Of a stretch of 64,000 bases of DNA, positions 42,820 through 51,486 are shown piece after piece. Origin of the DNA: Synechococcus sp. CC9902 (lineage in GTDB: Bacteria > Cyanobacteriota > Cyanobacteriia > PCC-6307 > Cyanobiaceae). The number at the start of each line of letters is the position of its first letter. Position 1 is the first letter of the stretch. The stretch lies in assembly GCF_000012505.1 (NCBI RefSeq), contig NC_007513.1, forward strand, positions 434,001-498,000, in the 5' to 3' direction. Below the pieces are notes generated by a model. That model was not told where the DNA came from and ran no database searches. It saw nothing but the letters and a program-made list of their open reading frames with translations. Made by a program: the position numbers and the translations under genes.

Positions 42820-44127
42820 TTACTTGCGCAGCAGCTTGGACAACCAGCCAAAACCCACAACACTGTCTCGGACCGTTCGAATGATTCGACGGGTGTGGTG
42901 GCGTTTTCGTTGACTGGAGCGGGCCCCTCCACTGCTCAACATCCTGCGGCCGCCATTGCTTAGAGCCGTGCGTTGCCAAGCTTCACTTCCCCAGCTGGTG
43001 GGGCCTAGATCACTGTTCGAAAGCGGAGTCGGCGCAATTTGCAGCCGGCTGGCGAGAGCTTCAATAAAGCGACTATCTCCCTCTGGGTTCCAGCCCTGGG
43101 CCTGAAGCCAGCGGTTGTTGTGCAGTACCTCAAAGGGGTTGTCGCGAATGGCTGCAAAGTTGGCGATTGCACCGGAATCGGCAAAGAAGTGGTTCCCCAA
43201 TGTTTCGGTCACTCCCAGATCACCGACGATGCGGGTGCTGATGCCCATGGCCATGGACTCCAGGGCAGCCGTCGATGACACCGTGATGGCGCAGCCGCAC
43301 TTGCGTAACAGTTGCGTGGCTGGCTTGAAGCTCAGCTTCAGGTTGGTCTGTTGATGCGACATGGTGTCGATCACGCTGGCCATCTCGCCGTGGCGACGAT
43401 GCAGGGTGCTCTCGATGCTGGAGGTGCGCGGCTTGAAGATCACGGGATGGTTAGGCCAGGCTGCCGATAAATCCCTGAGTTGTTCACAGACAAACCGTCG
43501 CTGGAGGGGATGAACAGGGATCGAGGGCTGTTCAAAAAAGACGATCGATGGATTTTCAGGGAATTCCGCTCGGGGATGGGTGCGCCAAAGGATCGGTAGG
43601 CCGGTGACCACGGCGTTGCTGCTATCGAGTCCCAGAGCGGCGCAGCCCTTCTGATAGGTCGAGAGATCTTGTTGGCTATTGAGGCACAACAAATCAGCAC
43701 CGGAGCGATCGAGCATGCCCTCCAGGGCGAAGCGAAAGAGAATGCCCGGATAGGCACTGATCAGGCGTGGCCTGGTTGTGCTGTGGCCCCAGGCGCCATG
43801 GAGTTGTAGTAGGGCATCGCGACTGCGTTGACCGTCGAGTCCAAGGATGAGGGCATCCACGTCTCCAGCCATCGGACTGCAAAGGTTGTGCAGGTCGCTC
43901 CAATTGTGTTTTTCGATGGGTGTCCGCGGGTCGATCCGGCGGATTTCCAACCGTTGGCGGCGTGAGAGGGCTCGATTGTTGAGCTCCAGGAGATGCAGCG
44001 TGGTTTCGGCTCCTTCCCTGCGGCAGGCAGCGAGGAGCGTCATCGCCAACTTTCCGAATGAATCGAAACAGGTCACCGCCGCGACTTTGCGACCTTCAAG
44101 GCGCTTAGGAGCGACAGGCGCCATCAA
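42820..44127 (-). CDS. Putative glycosyltransferase of the same family (paralogue 3)
   Basis: 435 residues. KVAAVTCFDSFGKLAMTLLA at the N-terminus and KCGCAITVSSTAALESMAMG, then RIVGDLGVTETLGNHFFADS, show the shared fold. The C-terminal 60 residues are strongly basic (SSQRKRHHTRRIIRTVRDSV), perhaps for membrane association. It lies 24 bases downstream of the CMP-sugar synthetase gene. CMP-sugars may therefore be its donor. Confidence 0.65.
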   Translation of the reverse strand: MMAPVAPKRLEGRKVAAVTCFDSFGKLAMTLLAACRREGAETTLHLLELNNRALSRRQRLEIRRIDPRTPIEKHNWSDLHNLCSPMAGDVDALILGLDGQRSRDALLQLHGAWGHSTTRPRLISAYPGILFRFALEGMLDRSGADLLCLNSQQDLSTYQKGCAALGLDSSNAVVTGLPILWRTHPRAEFPENPSIVFFEQPSIPVHPLQRRFVCEQLRDLSAAWPNHPVIFKPRTSSIESTLHRRHGEMASVIDTMSHQQTNLKLSFKPATQLLRKCGCAITVSSTAALESMAMGISTRIVGDLGVTETLGNHFFADSGAIANFAAIRDNPFEVLHNNRWLQAQGWNPEGDSRFIEALASRLQIAPTPLSNSDLGPTSWGSEAWQRTALSNGGRRMLSSGGARSSQRKRHHTRRIIRTVRDSVVGFGWLSKLLRK

Positions 44128-44151
44128 GAAGAAGTAAGAATCCCCCTGAAA

Positions 44152-44844
44152 TTAGCCGGACAACCCTGAAGCAAGACTTCGACAAAGGGCGAGATCATTA
44201 GGAGTGTCGATTTCGGGACCGGGATCGGCCAGTACGACGGGTTGCCATGGAGGGCAGAACCGTTGTCCCAACGCGCGAAAGTTAGCGGTGCGCATCGCAT
44301 AGATCGCACCAGTTTCTAGATAACTGGGATTGAGATCTTGGCGGCGTTGCCGTGGTGCATTCGGGTCATGGTTGATGCCTTTCCCATCAGCTCGCCAAAG
44401 GAAGCCATGCCAGGGAGCAACGGCAAAGCTGCTGTTGATCTCCGGTTGGTCGAGGGCTGCGAGAACCTTGTCGATCTCGGCGCCAGTGGTGAACGGTGAT
44501 GTGCACTGCAGAAACACCAGATTGGCCTGGAGTCCATTGGGGGATTGACTTGGACATGCCAGGGCATCGAGGGCATGCAGCAGAGCCGATTCAGAACTGG
44601 CGCTATCCCCCGCAATGCTCTGCGGGCGTTGAACGACGTCGGCCCCAGCGTCACGGGACAGCTCTGCGATGGCTTCGTCATCCGTACTGACCACTACACG
44701 GGTGACGCGATCGCTTGCCTGAGCCGCATGGATGGAGCGCACCACCAGAGGCAGGCCTCCCACCTCTTGCAGGTTTTTGCCTGGGATTCCCTTGGATCCT
44801 CCGCGGGCGGGGATCAAGGCCAGCGCTGCTGCATGGGCCGCCAT
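44152..44844 (-). CDS. CMP-nonulosonate (N-acylneuraminate-type) cytidylyltransferase
   Basis: 230 residues from the ATG at 44844. ALIPARGGSKGIPGKNLQEV is the nucleotide-binding loop of CMP-sialic acid synthetases; VVVSTDDEAIAELSRDAGAD, FLQCTSPFTTGAEIDKVLAA and GPEIDTPNDLALC are the other conserved parts. It activates a nonulosonic acid with CTP. It is the first gene of the leftward operon that also contains the NeuB fusion, so both halves of the pathway are together. A longer frame upstream is open by chance inside the divergent kpsC gene. Confidence 0.92.
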   Translation of the reverse strand: MAAHAAALALIPARGGSKGIPGKNLQEVGGLPLVVRSIHAAQASDRVTRVVVSTDDEAIAELSRDAGADVVQRPQSIAGDSASSESALLHALDALACPSQSPNGLQANLVFLQCTSPFTTGAEIDKVLAALDQPEINSSFAVAPWHGFLWRADGKGINHDPNAPRQRRQDLNPSYLETGAIYAMRTANFRALGQRFCPPWQPVVLADPGPEIDTPNDLALCRSLASGLSG

Positions 44845-44876
44845 CGAAGAGAATTCGGTATGCCCCGTCTTACCCG

Positions 44877-46874
44877 ATGACCAGGCTTGTTGCTGCGCGA
44901 CTCGGTGTGCCGGCCCGGGGAATGCTTGTGCATCAAACCCTGCCGTGTTTGTTGGCGCCGGCTCAATTGCTGCCGGGTCGTCGCCGTGATGTCGATGCGT
45001 TGTTGGCCTGGGGGCGCCGTCCCAGTGCGCGGCGGGTGGAACGGCTCGGTCAGCACTGGGGGCTTCCCGTGTGGCACATCGAGGATGGCTTCCTCCGCTC
45101 CTTCGGTAAGGGAAGAGCCGATCCACCGCTAGCGCTTCTCATTGATGATCTGGGGGTGCACTTCGATGCAACGGCCCCAAGTCGGCTCGAGCACTTGATC
45201 GCAACGCCGCTGTCGCTAGAGCAACGTTGTCGCGCGCAGCAGGTCCAGGCGCTGTGGTGTGAGCAGCGACTGAGCAAGGTGAATCCTGCACAGGAGTCTC
45301 CGGTTCCTGAGGAGCGCTTTGTGCTGGTGGTGGATCAATCGGCCGGTGATTACTCGATCCCCCTCGGTGGGGCCAGCCCCGATTGTTTTGGTCAGATGCT
45401 TCAGGAGGCATTGGCGGATCATCCAGCCTGCACCGTTGTGCTGAAGGTGCATCCCGATGTCATTCATGGCCGGGCGCGCGGGCATTTCAGTGCCAAGGAT
45501 CTGGTTCATCCCCGCATTCGTGTCAGTGCGGATGGTTTGCATCCGGCTGGTCTGCTGCAACGGGCCGAAGCGGTCTATGCCGTCACCTCTCAGATGGGAT
45601 TTGAAGCCCTGCTCTGGGGGAGACCTGTCCACTGTTTTGGGATGCCGTTTTATGCCGGATGGGGCCTCACCCACGACCGCCTGGCAGCGCCTGATCGCCG
45701 TCAACAAGGCGTGTCGTTAGAGGCGTTGGTGCATGGAGCACTCATCGCGTATCCCCATTGCATTGATCCCCATCAACACGAACCTTGCTCGATTGAAACC
45801 CTGATGCGCGCCATTGGCTTGCAGCGTCGGATGCATGCCTTGGCCCCCCGGAGCGTGCAGGCGTTTGGGTTCACGCCTTGGAAACAACGCAACCTTCGCC
45901 GTTTCTTGGCCGGGAGCGAGGTGAGATACCCGATGCCATGGATGACTCCCGACACGAACATTGATGCAGTAGCGGTGTGGGGTCGCCGTGGCAAACCACG
46001 GGTTCTGAGCGCCGCGGACCGTCGCCGGTTACCGACTTTGCATGTGGAAGATGGCTTCCTTCGATCGGTGGGCTTGGGGGCGGATCTCATTGATCCGATC
46101 TCTTGGGTGGTGGATGGACGCGGCATGTACTACGACGCCACGGGGCCGAGTGACTTAGAAATTTTGTTGGCCCATGGCGATTGGTCGGTCTTGCAGCTGG
46201 AGCGTGCAGCACAACTGCGGCACCGATTGGTGCGTGCAGCGATCACCAAATACAACCTTCAATCGACCCCCTGGCAGCGCCCCACCGGGATTCAACGGGT
46301 GGTTCTGGTGGTGGGTCAAGTGGAGAGTGATGCCTCGATTCGGTTTGGTGCCCCTGGTGTTTGCACCAATCTCGGTTTGTTGCAGGCGGTGCGGGCCGCT
46401 GAACCTGAGGCCTATCTCGTTTACAAACCGCATCCAGATGTTTCGGCTGGCCTCTGTCGTGCCGGAGAGGGGGAGGAGATCGCTCAGGAGTGTTGCGATG
46501 AGGTCCTGACCTCAGGGTCGATTGATCAGCTTTTTACCCAGGTCGATGCGCTGCACGTGCTCACATCCTTGGCGGGATTCGAGGGGATTCTGCGAGGTGT
46601 GGAAGTGCATTGTTGGGGTTTGCCTTTCTATGCGGGTTGGGGCTTGACCCGTGATCGTGAGACCTGCTCGAGACGCGGTCGTTGCCTGGAGCTGGATGCG
46701 CTCCTACATGCCGCCTTGATCGAGTACCCGAGATACGTCAGTCGTGGGAGTGGTTGGTTCATCACACCTGAGCAGGCCATTGATGAATTGATCGCCTGGA
46801 AAGATGGGCCTCCCCCACGTCGCACGCTGGTGCAGGGCCTGTTTCGCCACTGGGGTCGGCTCCGCCGTCGTTAG
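44877..46874 (+). CDS. kpsC: Capsule Kdo-transferase KpsC
   Basis: 665 residues with two tandem transferase modules, as in known KpsC. Each module has the same landmarks: HIEDGFLRSFGKG and GMPFYAGWGLTHDR in the first (about residues 65 and 250), HVEDGFLRSVGLG and GLPFYAGWGLTRDR in the second (about residues 390 and 580). KpsC builds the alternating beta-Kdo linker on the lipid carrier of ABC-type capsules, after KpsS adds the first sugar. The start at 44877 is 32 bases from the divergent synthetase gene. It is followed by the KpsS-acyltransferase gene on the same strand. Confidence 0.9.
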   Translation: MTRLVAARLGVPARGMLVHQTLPCLLAPAQLLPGRRRDVDALLAWGRRPSARRVERLGQHWGLPVWHIEDGFLRSFGKGRADPPLALLIDDLGVHFDATAPSRLEHLIATPLSLEQRCRAQQVQALWCEQRLSKVNPAQESPVPEERFVLVVDQSAGDYSIPLGGASPDCFGQMLQEALADHPACTVVLKVHPDVIHGRARGHFSAKDLVHPRIRVSADGLHPAGLLQRAEAVYAVTSQMGFEALLWGRPVHCFGMPFYAGWGLTHDRLAAPDRRQQGVSLEALVHGALIAYPHCIDPHQHEPCSIETLMRAIGLQRRMHALAPRSVQAFGFTPWKQRNLRRFLAGSEVRYPMPWMTPDTNIDAVAVWGRRGKPRVLSAADRRRLPTLHVEDGFLRSVGLGADLIDPISWVVDGRGMYYDATGPSDLEILLAHGDWSVLQLERAAQLRHRLVRAAITKYNLQSTPWQRPTGIQRVVLVVGQVESDASIRFGAPGVCTNLGLLQAVRAAEPEAYLVYKPHPDVSAGLCRAGEGEEIAQECCDEVLTSGSIDQLFTQVDALHVLTSLAGFEGILRGVEVHCWGLPFYAGWGLTRDRETCSRRGRCLELDALLHAALIEYPRYVSRGSGWFITPEQAIDELIAWKDGPPPRRTLVQGLFRHWGRLRRR

Positions 46875-46905
46875 GGCATGCCAGGATTTCGTTCTGATAC
46901 ACCCG

Positions 46906-48936
46906 ATGGTGAGCGGTTTGGGTAGGGGACGGGCGCCGGCACTGGTGCAAGTGCGCATTGATGGTCCAGTCCTCCTCTTGATGGGTCCGATTGGTCTGTT
47001 TTTTGCGCGGTTTTGCAATTACCTCAGGGGCTGTGGCATTCCCGTGACCAAAGTGGCGTTCCCGTTACGGGAATTTGGTTTCTCGTCTGAGGTGACGGTG
47101 CCGTTTCGCGGCGACATGGAGGCGTGGCGTCCGTTTGTCCGACGTTTGCTCCAGGACCGCGGCATTCGCCACATTTTTATGTACGGGGATTTCATCATTC
47201 CCCACCGAATTGCGATTGAAGAAGCACAGTCGCTCGGCATCGAAGCGTGGGTGTTTGAACTCGGCTATCTACGCCCGAACTACATCACGTTGGAGCGTGA
47301 TCGAGTGAATGCTCGATCCAATCTGAATAAGCCAGTTTCGTTCTATCAGAATCTCCTCCCTGTCGATCAACTGCCGCAAAACATCGTGCTGGATCCGGGA
47401 TCGCGATGGCGCAAAGCCTGGAAAGCACCCACGTTTATTCAGCATGCTTTCACCGATTACCCAATTATCGAAGGGGAGCACAAACTTCAGCCCTCTCCCC
47501 GTTTTTTGTGGTGCCAGGTGCGCGGCAGCTGGCGCTACTGGCTGTATCGCTGGACCGAGAGAGAGGTGAAACGGCGACTGCTGGAGCATGAGTCTTTTTT
47601 CCTGTCTGTCCTGCAGGTGTCGAGCGATTCTCAAATTCAGATGGGTTCCCCCTACCGGGGCATGCACGATTTCATCGAGGACGTGATTCGCTCATTCTCC
47701 GAGCATGCCCATGCCTCGGATCGACTGGCTTTTAAACATCATCCGCGCGATCGGGGCTACAACCACTACGGCCTCTTGATTGCCCTGTTGTCCCGCCGTT
47801 ATGGCGTTGTCGGTCGGGTGCACTATTTCCACGATGGCCCCCTAAGCCGGTATCTACGCACGTGTCGTGGGGTGATCACGGTGAACAGCACGGTGGGCTT
47901 GCAAGCCCTGTTCCATGCGGTTCCCACCAAGACGATGGGCAACACCTTTTACAACTTGGAAGGACTCACCGATCAGAAGCCCCTCGACGACTTCTGGCGT
48001 GATCCTCAGCCCAGTGATCGGCCGCTTTTTTATCGCTTCTACAACCATCTCGTGATGAGCACGCAGGTGAATGGCAATTTCGATGGGGACTTCCCCTTTC
48101 GCACCACCTTTCCGATCGGTCCGGAAGCCCGCCAGCTGGAGTCGCCTTCCCCGTTGCCCGCGTTGAAGGCGCCTTTGATTCGGAATCCCTTGGCTTTGGG
48201 TGCCCGCATGGTGTCTCGCATGGCATGGGCTGGCCTTGGCTTTGGGTTGTACGGCTTGCAACTACCTGCAGTGCTGCTCGGCCGACCGGACTGGGCGGCC
48301 CAATTGATGACTTTGGCGTCTGCTGTCGCCCTAAGGGCCTTGGGTGTGCAAGTGGTCGTGGATGACAGCCAACCCTCTGAAAACCCTGGCACTCCCTTGG
48401 TGCATATCTTCAATCACCGCAGTCCGTGTGATGGCTTGGTGATTCAGGCCGTGCTCAAAATACCTGGCCTCACCACGGCGCAATTGCATCTCAAATGGGT
48501 GCTGCCTGGTTATGCGGCCGCGGCGCGGAATGCCGGTTCAGCGGTGCTTGATCATCGACAGCCCCAGTCCCGTCTGGCGGGGCTGATGAGTGCTTCCACG
48601 TTGTTGAGGGATCACGGTGAAATCATGATTGCCCCAAACGGATCGTTGGTGACCCCGATTGAAGAGCGAGTCTCGTCTAGCGCTTGGATGCTGGCCCAGC
48701 ATTACGGCGGCAGCATTGTTCCATGGGTTTTTCGCTACGAGGGATTGGATGGCGCTGTTGGTGCTCGCTACAAACCGCTGCGTTTGCTGTTGCGTCGTCT
48801 AACGGCACCTCTGGGAACGATTCACTGCCGTCGAGGGCGCTCTTCTGATCTCCAACTTCCTCCAGATCCCCGTGATCGTGATGGCTTTAGTCGAGCCGTG
48901 CAGCAGTACTACAGGGCACAGCAAGAATCAGGCTGA
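46906..48936 (+). CDS. KpsS-type transferase fused to a PlsC-like acyltransferase
   Basis: 676 residues. Residues 1-390 match KpsS: LMGPIGLFFARFCNYLRG, MYGDFIIPHRIAIEEAQSLG, VFELGYLRPNYITLERDRVN, FKHHPRDRGYNHY and TVNSTVGLQALFHAVPTKTM. A hydrophobic hinge (AWAGLGFGLYGLQLPAVLLG) leads to residues 460-660, which resemble lysophospholipid acyltransferases: FNHRSPCD supplies the HX4D catalytic motif, and IAPNGSLV stands where the family has PEGT. KpsS puts the first Kdo on a lyso-phosphatidylglycerol-type lipid, so a joined acyltransferase would acylate that lipid. ATG at 46906 is 31 bases after kpsC. Its end overlaps the convergent KAS gene by 50 bases. Confidence 0.82.
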   Translation: MVSGLGRGRAPALVQVRIDGPVLLLMGPIGLFFARFCNYLRGCGIPVTKVAFPLREFGFSSEVTVPFRGDMEAWRPFVRRLLQDRGIRHIFMYGDFIIPHRIAIEEAQSLGIEAWVFELGYLRPNYITLERDRVNARSNLNKPVSFYQNLLPVDQLPQNIVLDPGSRWRKAWKAPTFIQHAFTDYPIIEGEHKLQPSPRFLWCQVRGSWRYWLYRWTEREVKRRLLEHESFFLSVLQVSSDSQIQMGSPYRGMHDFIEDVIRSFSEHAHASDRLAFKHHPRDRGYNHYGLLIALLSRRYGVVGRVHYFHDGPLSRYLRTCRGVITVNSTVGLQALFHAVPTKTMGNTFYNLEGLTDQKPLDDFWRDPQPSDRPLFYRFYNHLVMSTQVNGNFDGDFPFRTTFPIGPEARQLESPSPLPALKAPLIRNPLALGARMVSRMAWAGLGFGLYGLQLPAVLLGRPDWAAQLMTLASAVALRALGVQVVVDDSQPSENPGTPLVHIFNHRSPCDGLVIQAVLKIPGLTTAQLHLKWVLPGYAAAARNAGSAVLDHRQPQSRLAGLMSASTLLRDHGEIMIAPNGSLVTPIEERVSSSAWMLAQHYGGSIVPWVFRYEGLDGAVGARYKPLRLLLRRLTAPLGTIHCRRGRSSDLQLPPDPRDRDGFSRAVQQYYRAQQESG

Positions 48937-50158
48937 TGTTGTGACCGCCAAAACCAAAGGCATTTTTGAGCATGAAACGCTCTGATGGATGATCTGGAAG
49001 CTTCACTGGTCCTGATGTAGTAACCGCTAAGTCCACGCCTGGATCAAGAGGATCGGCGTTGATGCTTTGCGGCAAGATTCCTTCTCTCAAAGCCTGGAAT
49101 CCCAAGATCGCTTCGACGGATCCGGCGGCTCCTAGGAGGTGACCCAGCTGCCCTTTCGGTGCGTATACCGGTAGGAAATCTGCCACTGGCCCCAAACTGC
49201 GCCGCAAGGCTCTGGCTTCGGCGAGATCACCGAGATTTGTGCCCGTGGCATGGGCTTGAACGGCGCAGAGATCTGCAGGATCGACGTCCGCCCGTCGGAG
49301 GGCATCGTCAATCGCCCGACTGGCCTGGATTCCCTGCGGCTCTGGAGCCACAATGTGATGCCCATCGCTGCTGCTGCCACTCGCGAGCTGCCAGCCGAGG
49401 GCTGCACCGGTAGGAACATCGCAATCGCGCATCATCGCCAGCACTCCTGCGCCTTCCGACAACACAAAGCCGTCACGGTCTGTGCTGTACGGGCGAGAGG
49501 CCTGCTCTGGTGCGTCATTGCGGGATGAGAGCGCGCGCATGGCGGAAAATCCCACGAGCCCAAGCCTGTTCACTGGCGCTTCAGTTCCCCCCGCGAGCAC
49601 CAAATCGGCACGGTCGTCGTTGAGCAACATTTGGGCCAGCATCATCGCTTCAGCCCCAGATGCACAGGCCGATACGGGTGCATGGGCACCGCCATGAAGC
49701 CCTAAGTCGATGGCAACTTGCCCCGCAGGAGCGTCGGGAATCAGCATCGGCACCGTGAGCGGATTCACCCGTGATGGCCCCCCTTCGGAGAGTTGCATGT
49801 GCTGTTCATGCATGGTGGAGAGCCCACCAATCCCAGTGCCGATCACGACGGCAACCCGATCGGGATCCAGCCCTGGTGCTCGTTCTAAGGCCATGCCCCA
49901 AGCCTGTCTTGCCGCCAATAAAGCAAGTTGTGCACAGCGGTCAGCCCGTCTGCGAAGGATGGGCTCTAGTGGTGTAAATGCTGCGTCCTCCACACGTCCA
50001 GCAATGCGTGTGGCCAGGTCGCTGCTCCAGGGGTCGTGCAGCGCTTGAATCCCAGAACGTCCGCCAAGCGCTCCCTGCCAGGTGGTGTGCGGATTTGAGC
50101 CGAGTGGGGTGACTGAACCCCAGCCAACAATGGCCGACCGTTCAGGTGTTTTCGGCAT
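48887..50158 (-). CDS. Beta-ketoacyl-ACP synthase (FabF/KAS II-type), locus-dedicated
   Basis: 423 residues. A complete thiolase-fold synthase: the nucleophile in APVSACASGAEAMMLAQ, the two histidines in HATGTNLGDLAEA and GQLGHLLGAAGSVEA, and the FAFGGHN-type end (NAFGFGGHNISL). It elongates acyl chains on an acyl carrier protein. It overlaps the gene for such a carrier by 17 bases. The main fabF of cyanobacteria normally sits with acpP and tktA, so this looks like a second, polysaccharide- or lipid-specific copy. Its end overlaps the convergent KpsS-acyltransferase gene by 50 bases. Confidence 0.9.
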   Translation of the reverse strand: MPKTPERSAIVGWGSVTPLGSNPHTTWQGALGGRSGIQALHDPWSSDLATRIAGRVEDAAFTPLEPILRRRADRCAQLALLAARQAWGMALERAPGLDPDRVAVVIGTGIGGLSTMHEQHMQLSEGGPSRVNPLTVPMLIPDAPAGQVAIDLGLHGGAHAPVSACASGAEAMMLAQMLLNDDRADLVLAGGTEAPVNRLGLVGFSAMRALSSRNDAPEQASRPYSTDRDGFVLSEGAGVLAMMRDCDVPTGAALGWQLASGSSSDGHHIVAPEPQGIQASRAIDDALRRADVDPADLCAVQAHATGTNLGDLAEARALRRSLGPVADFLPVYAPKGQLGHLLGAAGSVEAILGFQALREGILPQSINADPLDPGVDLAVTTSGPVKLPDHPSERFMLKNAFGFGGHNISLILAVPCSTAARLD

Positions 50159-50432
50159 TGGCTTGGGTGAGCTCTAGCGACTCGAGATGGGCCTGAATAT
50201 CACCGACAGTTCGAAATTGCAGCAAGGTTTCCTCTGGGATGCGAATCCCGAAACAGGTATCGGCTTCGATCAGAATTTCGTAGAAGCCCAGTGAATCAAT
50301 ACCGATATCTTCCATCAAACGGGCATCTGCCGTTATCAGGGCAGGGTCGGCTCCGGAGATGCGATGCAGGATCTCCACAAGGCGTCCCTCTAGCGCATGC
50401 TTGTCAGGGAGTACCTCGGCCAATACGAGCAC
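50142..50432 (-). CDS. Acyl carrier protein, locus-dedicated
   Basis: 96 residues. The phosphopantetheine site is in MEDIGIDSLGFYEILIEAD (the serine of DSL), in an otherwise acidic helical protein. It is longer at the N-terminus than housekeeping ACP and lacks the usual DSLDTVELVM text, which fits a specialised carrier. It lies 38 bases after the acyltransferase gene and overlaps the KAS gene, so the three proteins are made together. Confidence 0.88.
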   Translation of the reverse strand: MLVLAEVLPDKHALEGRLVEILHRISGADPALITADARLMEDIGIDSLGFYEILIEADTCFGIRIPEETLLQFRTVGDIQAHLESLELTQANAENT

Positions 50433-50470
50433 CGGACGATTGTTTGCTCAAGTTACCAGCGACAGCCGTT

Positions 50471-51412
50471 TCAGCCTTGTCCTCGGTACCAGCTGAAGTG
50501 CTGGTAGACCGGTTGGTGGGGGACGTCAATGAAGTAGTTCAAGCGTTCCTTCGGCAGGCTATTGAGCTCTGCAGCCATCAAGATTTCAGTGATTTGGTTG
50601 AAATCTTTCGCCAGAGAAAGATCGCAAACCTGTGCTCCCATCAAATTGAAGTACTGCCTTAACAAAACCGGTAGGCGGAAATCTTTGTCGTAGTCGTTGC
50701 GCAACGCCAATTCCAGGGCTTGAACGTTGTCGATCGGATGAGTCTGATCGCTGCTCTGGATCGATGGAACAGGGTGACGGGGAACGGGCAATGCGAGATC
50801 TGTTCGGCGATAAGGCGGTTGCATCAGTGCGCTTAAAAAAGCGTTGTTGACGCTGTCGGAGAACGCGAAATGGTTGTAAGACACCAAGCCATGCAGGGTG
50901 CTGTATCCAGACAGGGACGCAATGAGCAAGCCCCCACGGAACAACGCCATCAGGGAATGGGGCTGGCGTTGGAACCGCTGCGCAAGAGCAACGCGTCCAA
51001 TTTCGACATGATGTTGTCGCTGGGCTAGCAGCGCTTTGATGCCGGGATAAACGTGCTCGAGGTAGGAGGCTTCGCTTTGCGGTAGATCCGAGCTCGGCGC
51101 GCCGAACGGAATGAATTGCAGCCTTGCTGATCCCGCGAGAGCACCACTCTCGACATCGAGCAGTAAGAGATGGTCGTAGAAGGGGTCGCGTCCATCCAAG
51201 TCAAGGCTGCTGCCTGAACCGGACAACTGTTGTCGGTAGGTGGACTCCCGCAGCGTCCCAACGGCTTCGGCCACTGGACCAAACTGGCTCCCTGCGATGA
51301 GATGCAGCTCGAGCCCGTCCAGAGTGAACAGACGACTGCTGTCTGGATCGGAGCCGTTCCAACCCCTTGGGAGAAGAACGTCATCCTGGGTGGCAGATCC
51401 TGTCAGTGCCAT
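50471..51412 (-). CDS. OlsB-like GNAT N-acyltransferase
   Basis: 313 residues. RLFTLDGLELHLIAGSQFGP, then LRESTYRQQLSGSG and DHLLLLDVESGALAGSARLQ, follow the GNAT pattern of the OlsB/hemolysin-like acyltransferases; HVEIGRVALAQRFQRQPHSL and then LMALFRGGLLIAS form the acyl-donor site. OlsB itself makes lyso-ornithine lipid by transferring a 3-hydroxyacyl chain from ACP to an amine. Here its donor is presumably the neighbouring ACP. The acceptor, an amino acid or amino sugar, is unknown. It starts the leftward three-gene unit and is divergent from the export gene. Confidence 0.75.
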   Translation of the reverse strand: MALTGSATQDDVLLPRGWNGSDPDSSRLFTLDGLELHLIAGSQFGPVAEAVGTLRESTYRQQLSGSGSSLDLDGRDPFYDHLLLLDVESGALAGSARLQFIPFGAPSSDLPQSEASYLEHVYPGIKALLAQRQHHVEIGRVALAQRFQRQPHSLMALFRGGLLIASLSGYSTLHGLVSYNHFAFSDSVNNAFLSALMQPPYRRTDLALPVPRHPVPSIQSSDQTHPIDNVQALELALRNDYDKDFRLPVLLRQYFNLMGAQVCDLSLAKDFNQITEILMAAELNSLPKERLNYFIDVPHQPVYQHFSWYRGQG

Positions 51413-51486
51413 GGGCCCCGCTCATAAACGGCATTATGCGGGAAGATTGGGTACAAATTTTCAGCAGATCACACCTTTTTTCTCCA
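51413..51486. promoter_or_regulatory. Divergent promoter region of the acyltransferase unit and the export gene
   Basis: About 74 bases between the two divergent starts, so it must hold promoters for both directions. No consensus boxes are clear to me. If the export gene starts at the alternative ATG at 51436, only 23 bases remain. Confidence 0.4.

Noticed and set aside
44845-45126. N-terminal extension of the CMP-sugar synthetase frame.
   Set aside because: It lies inside kpsC on the other strand and has no family similarity; the nucleotide-binding loop starts directly after the ATG at 44844.
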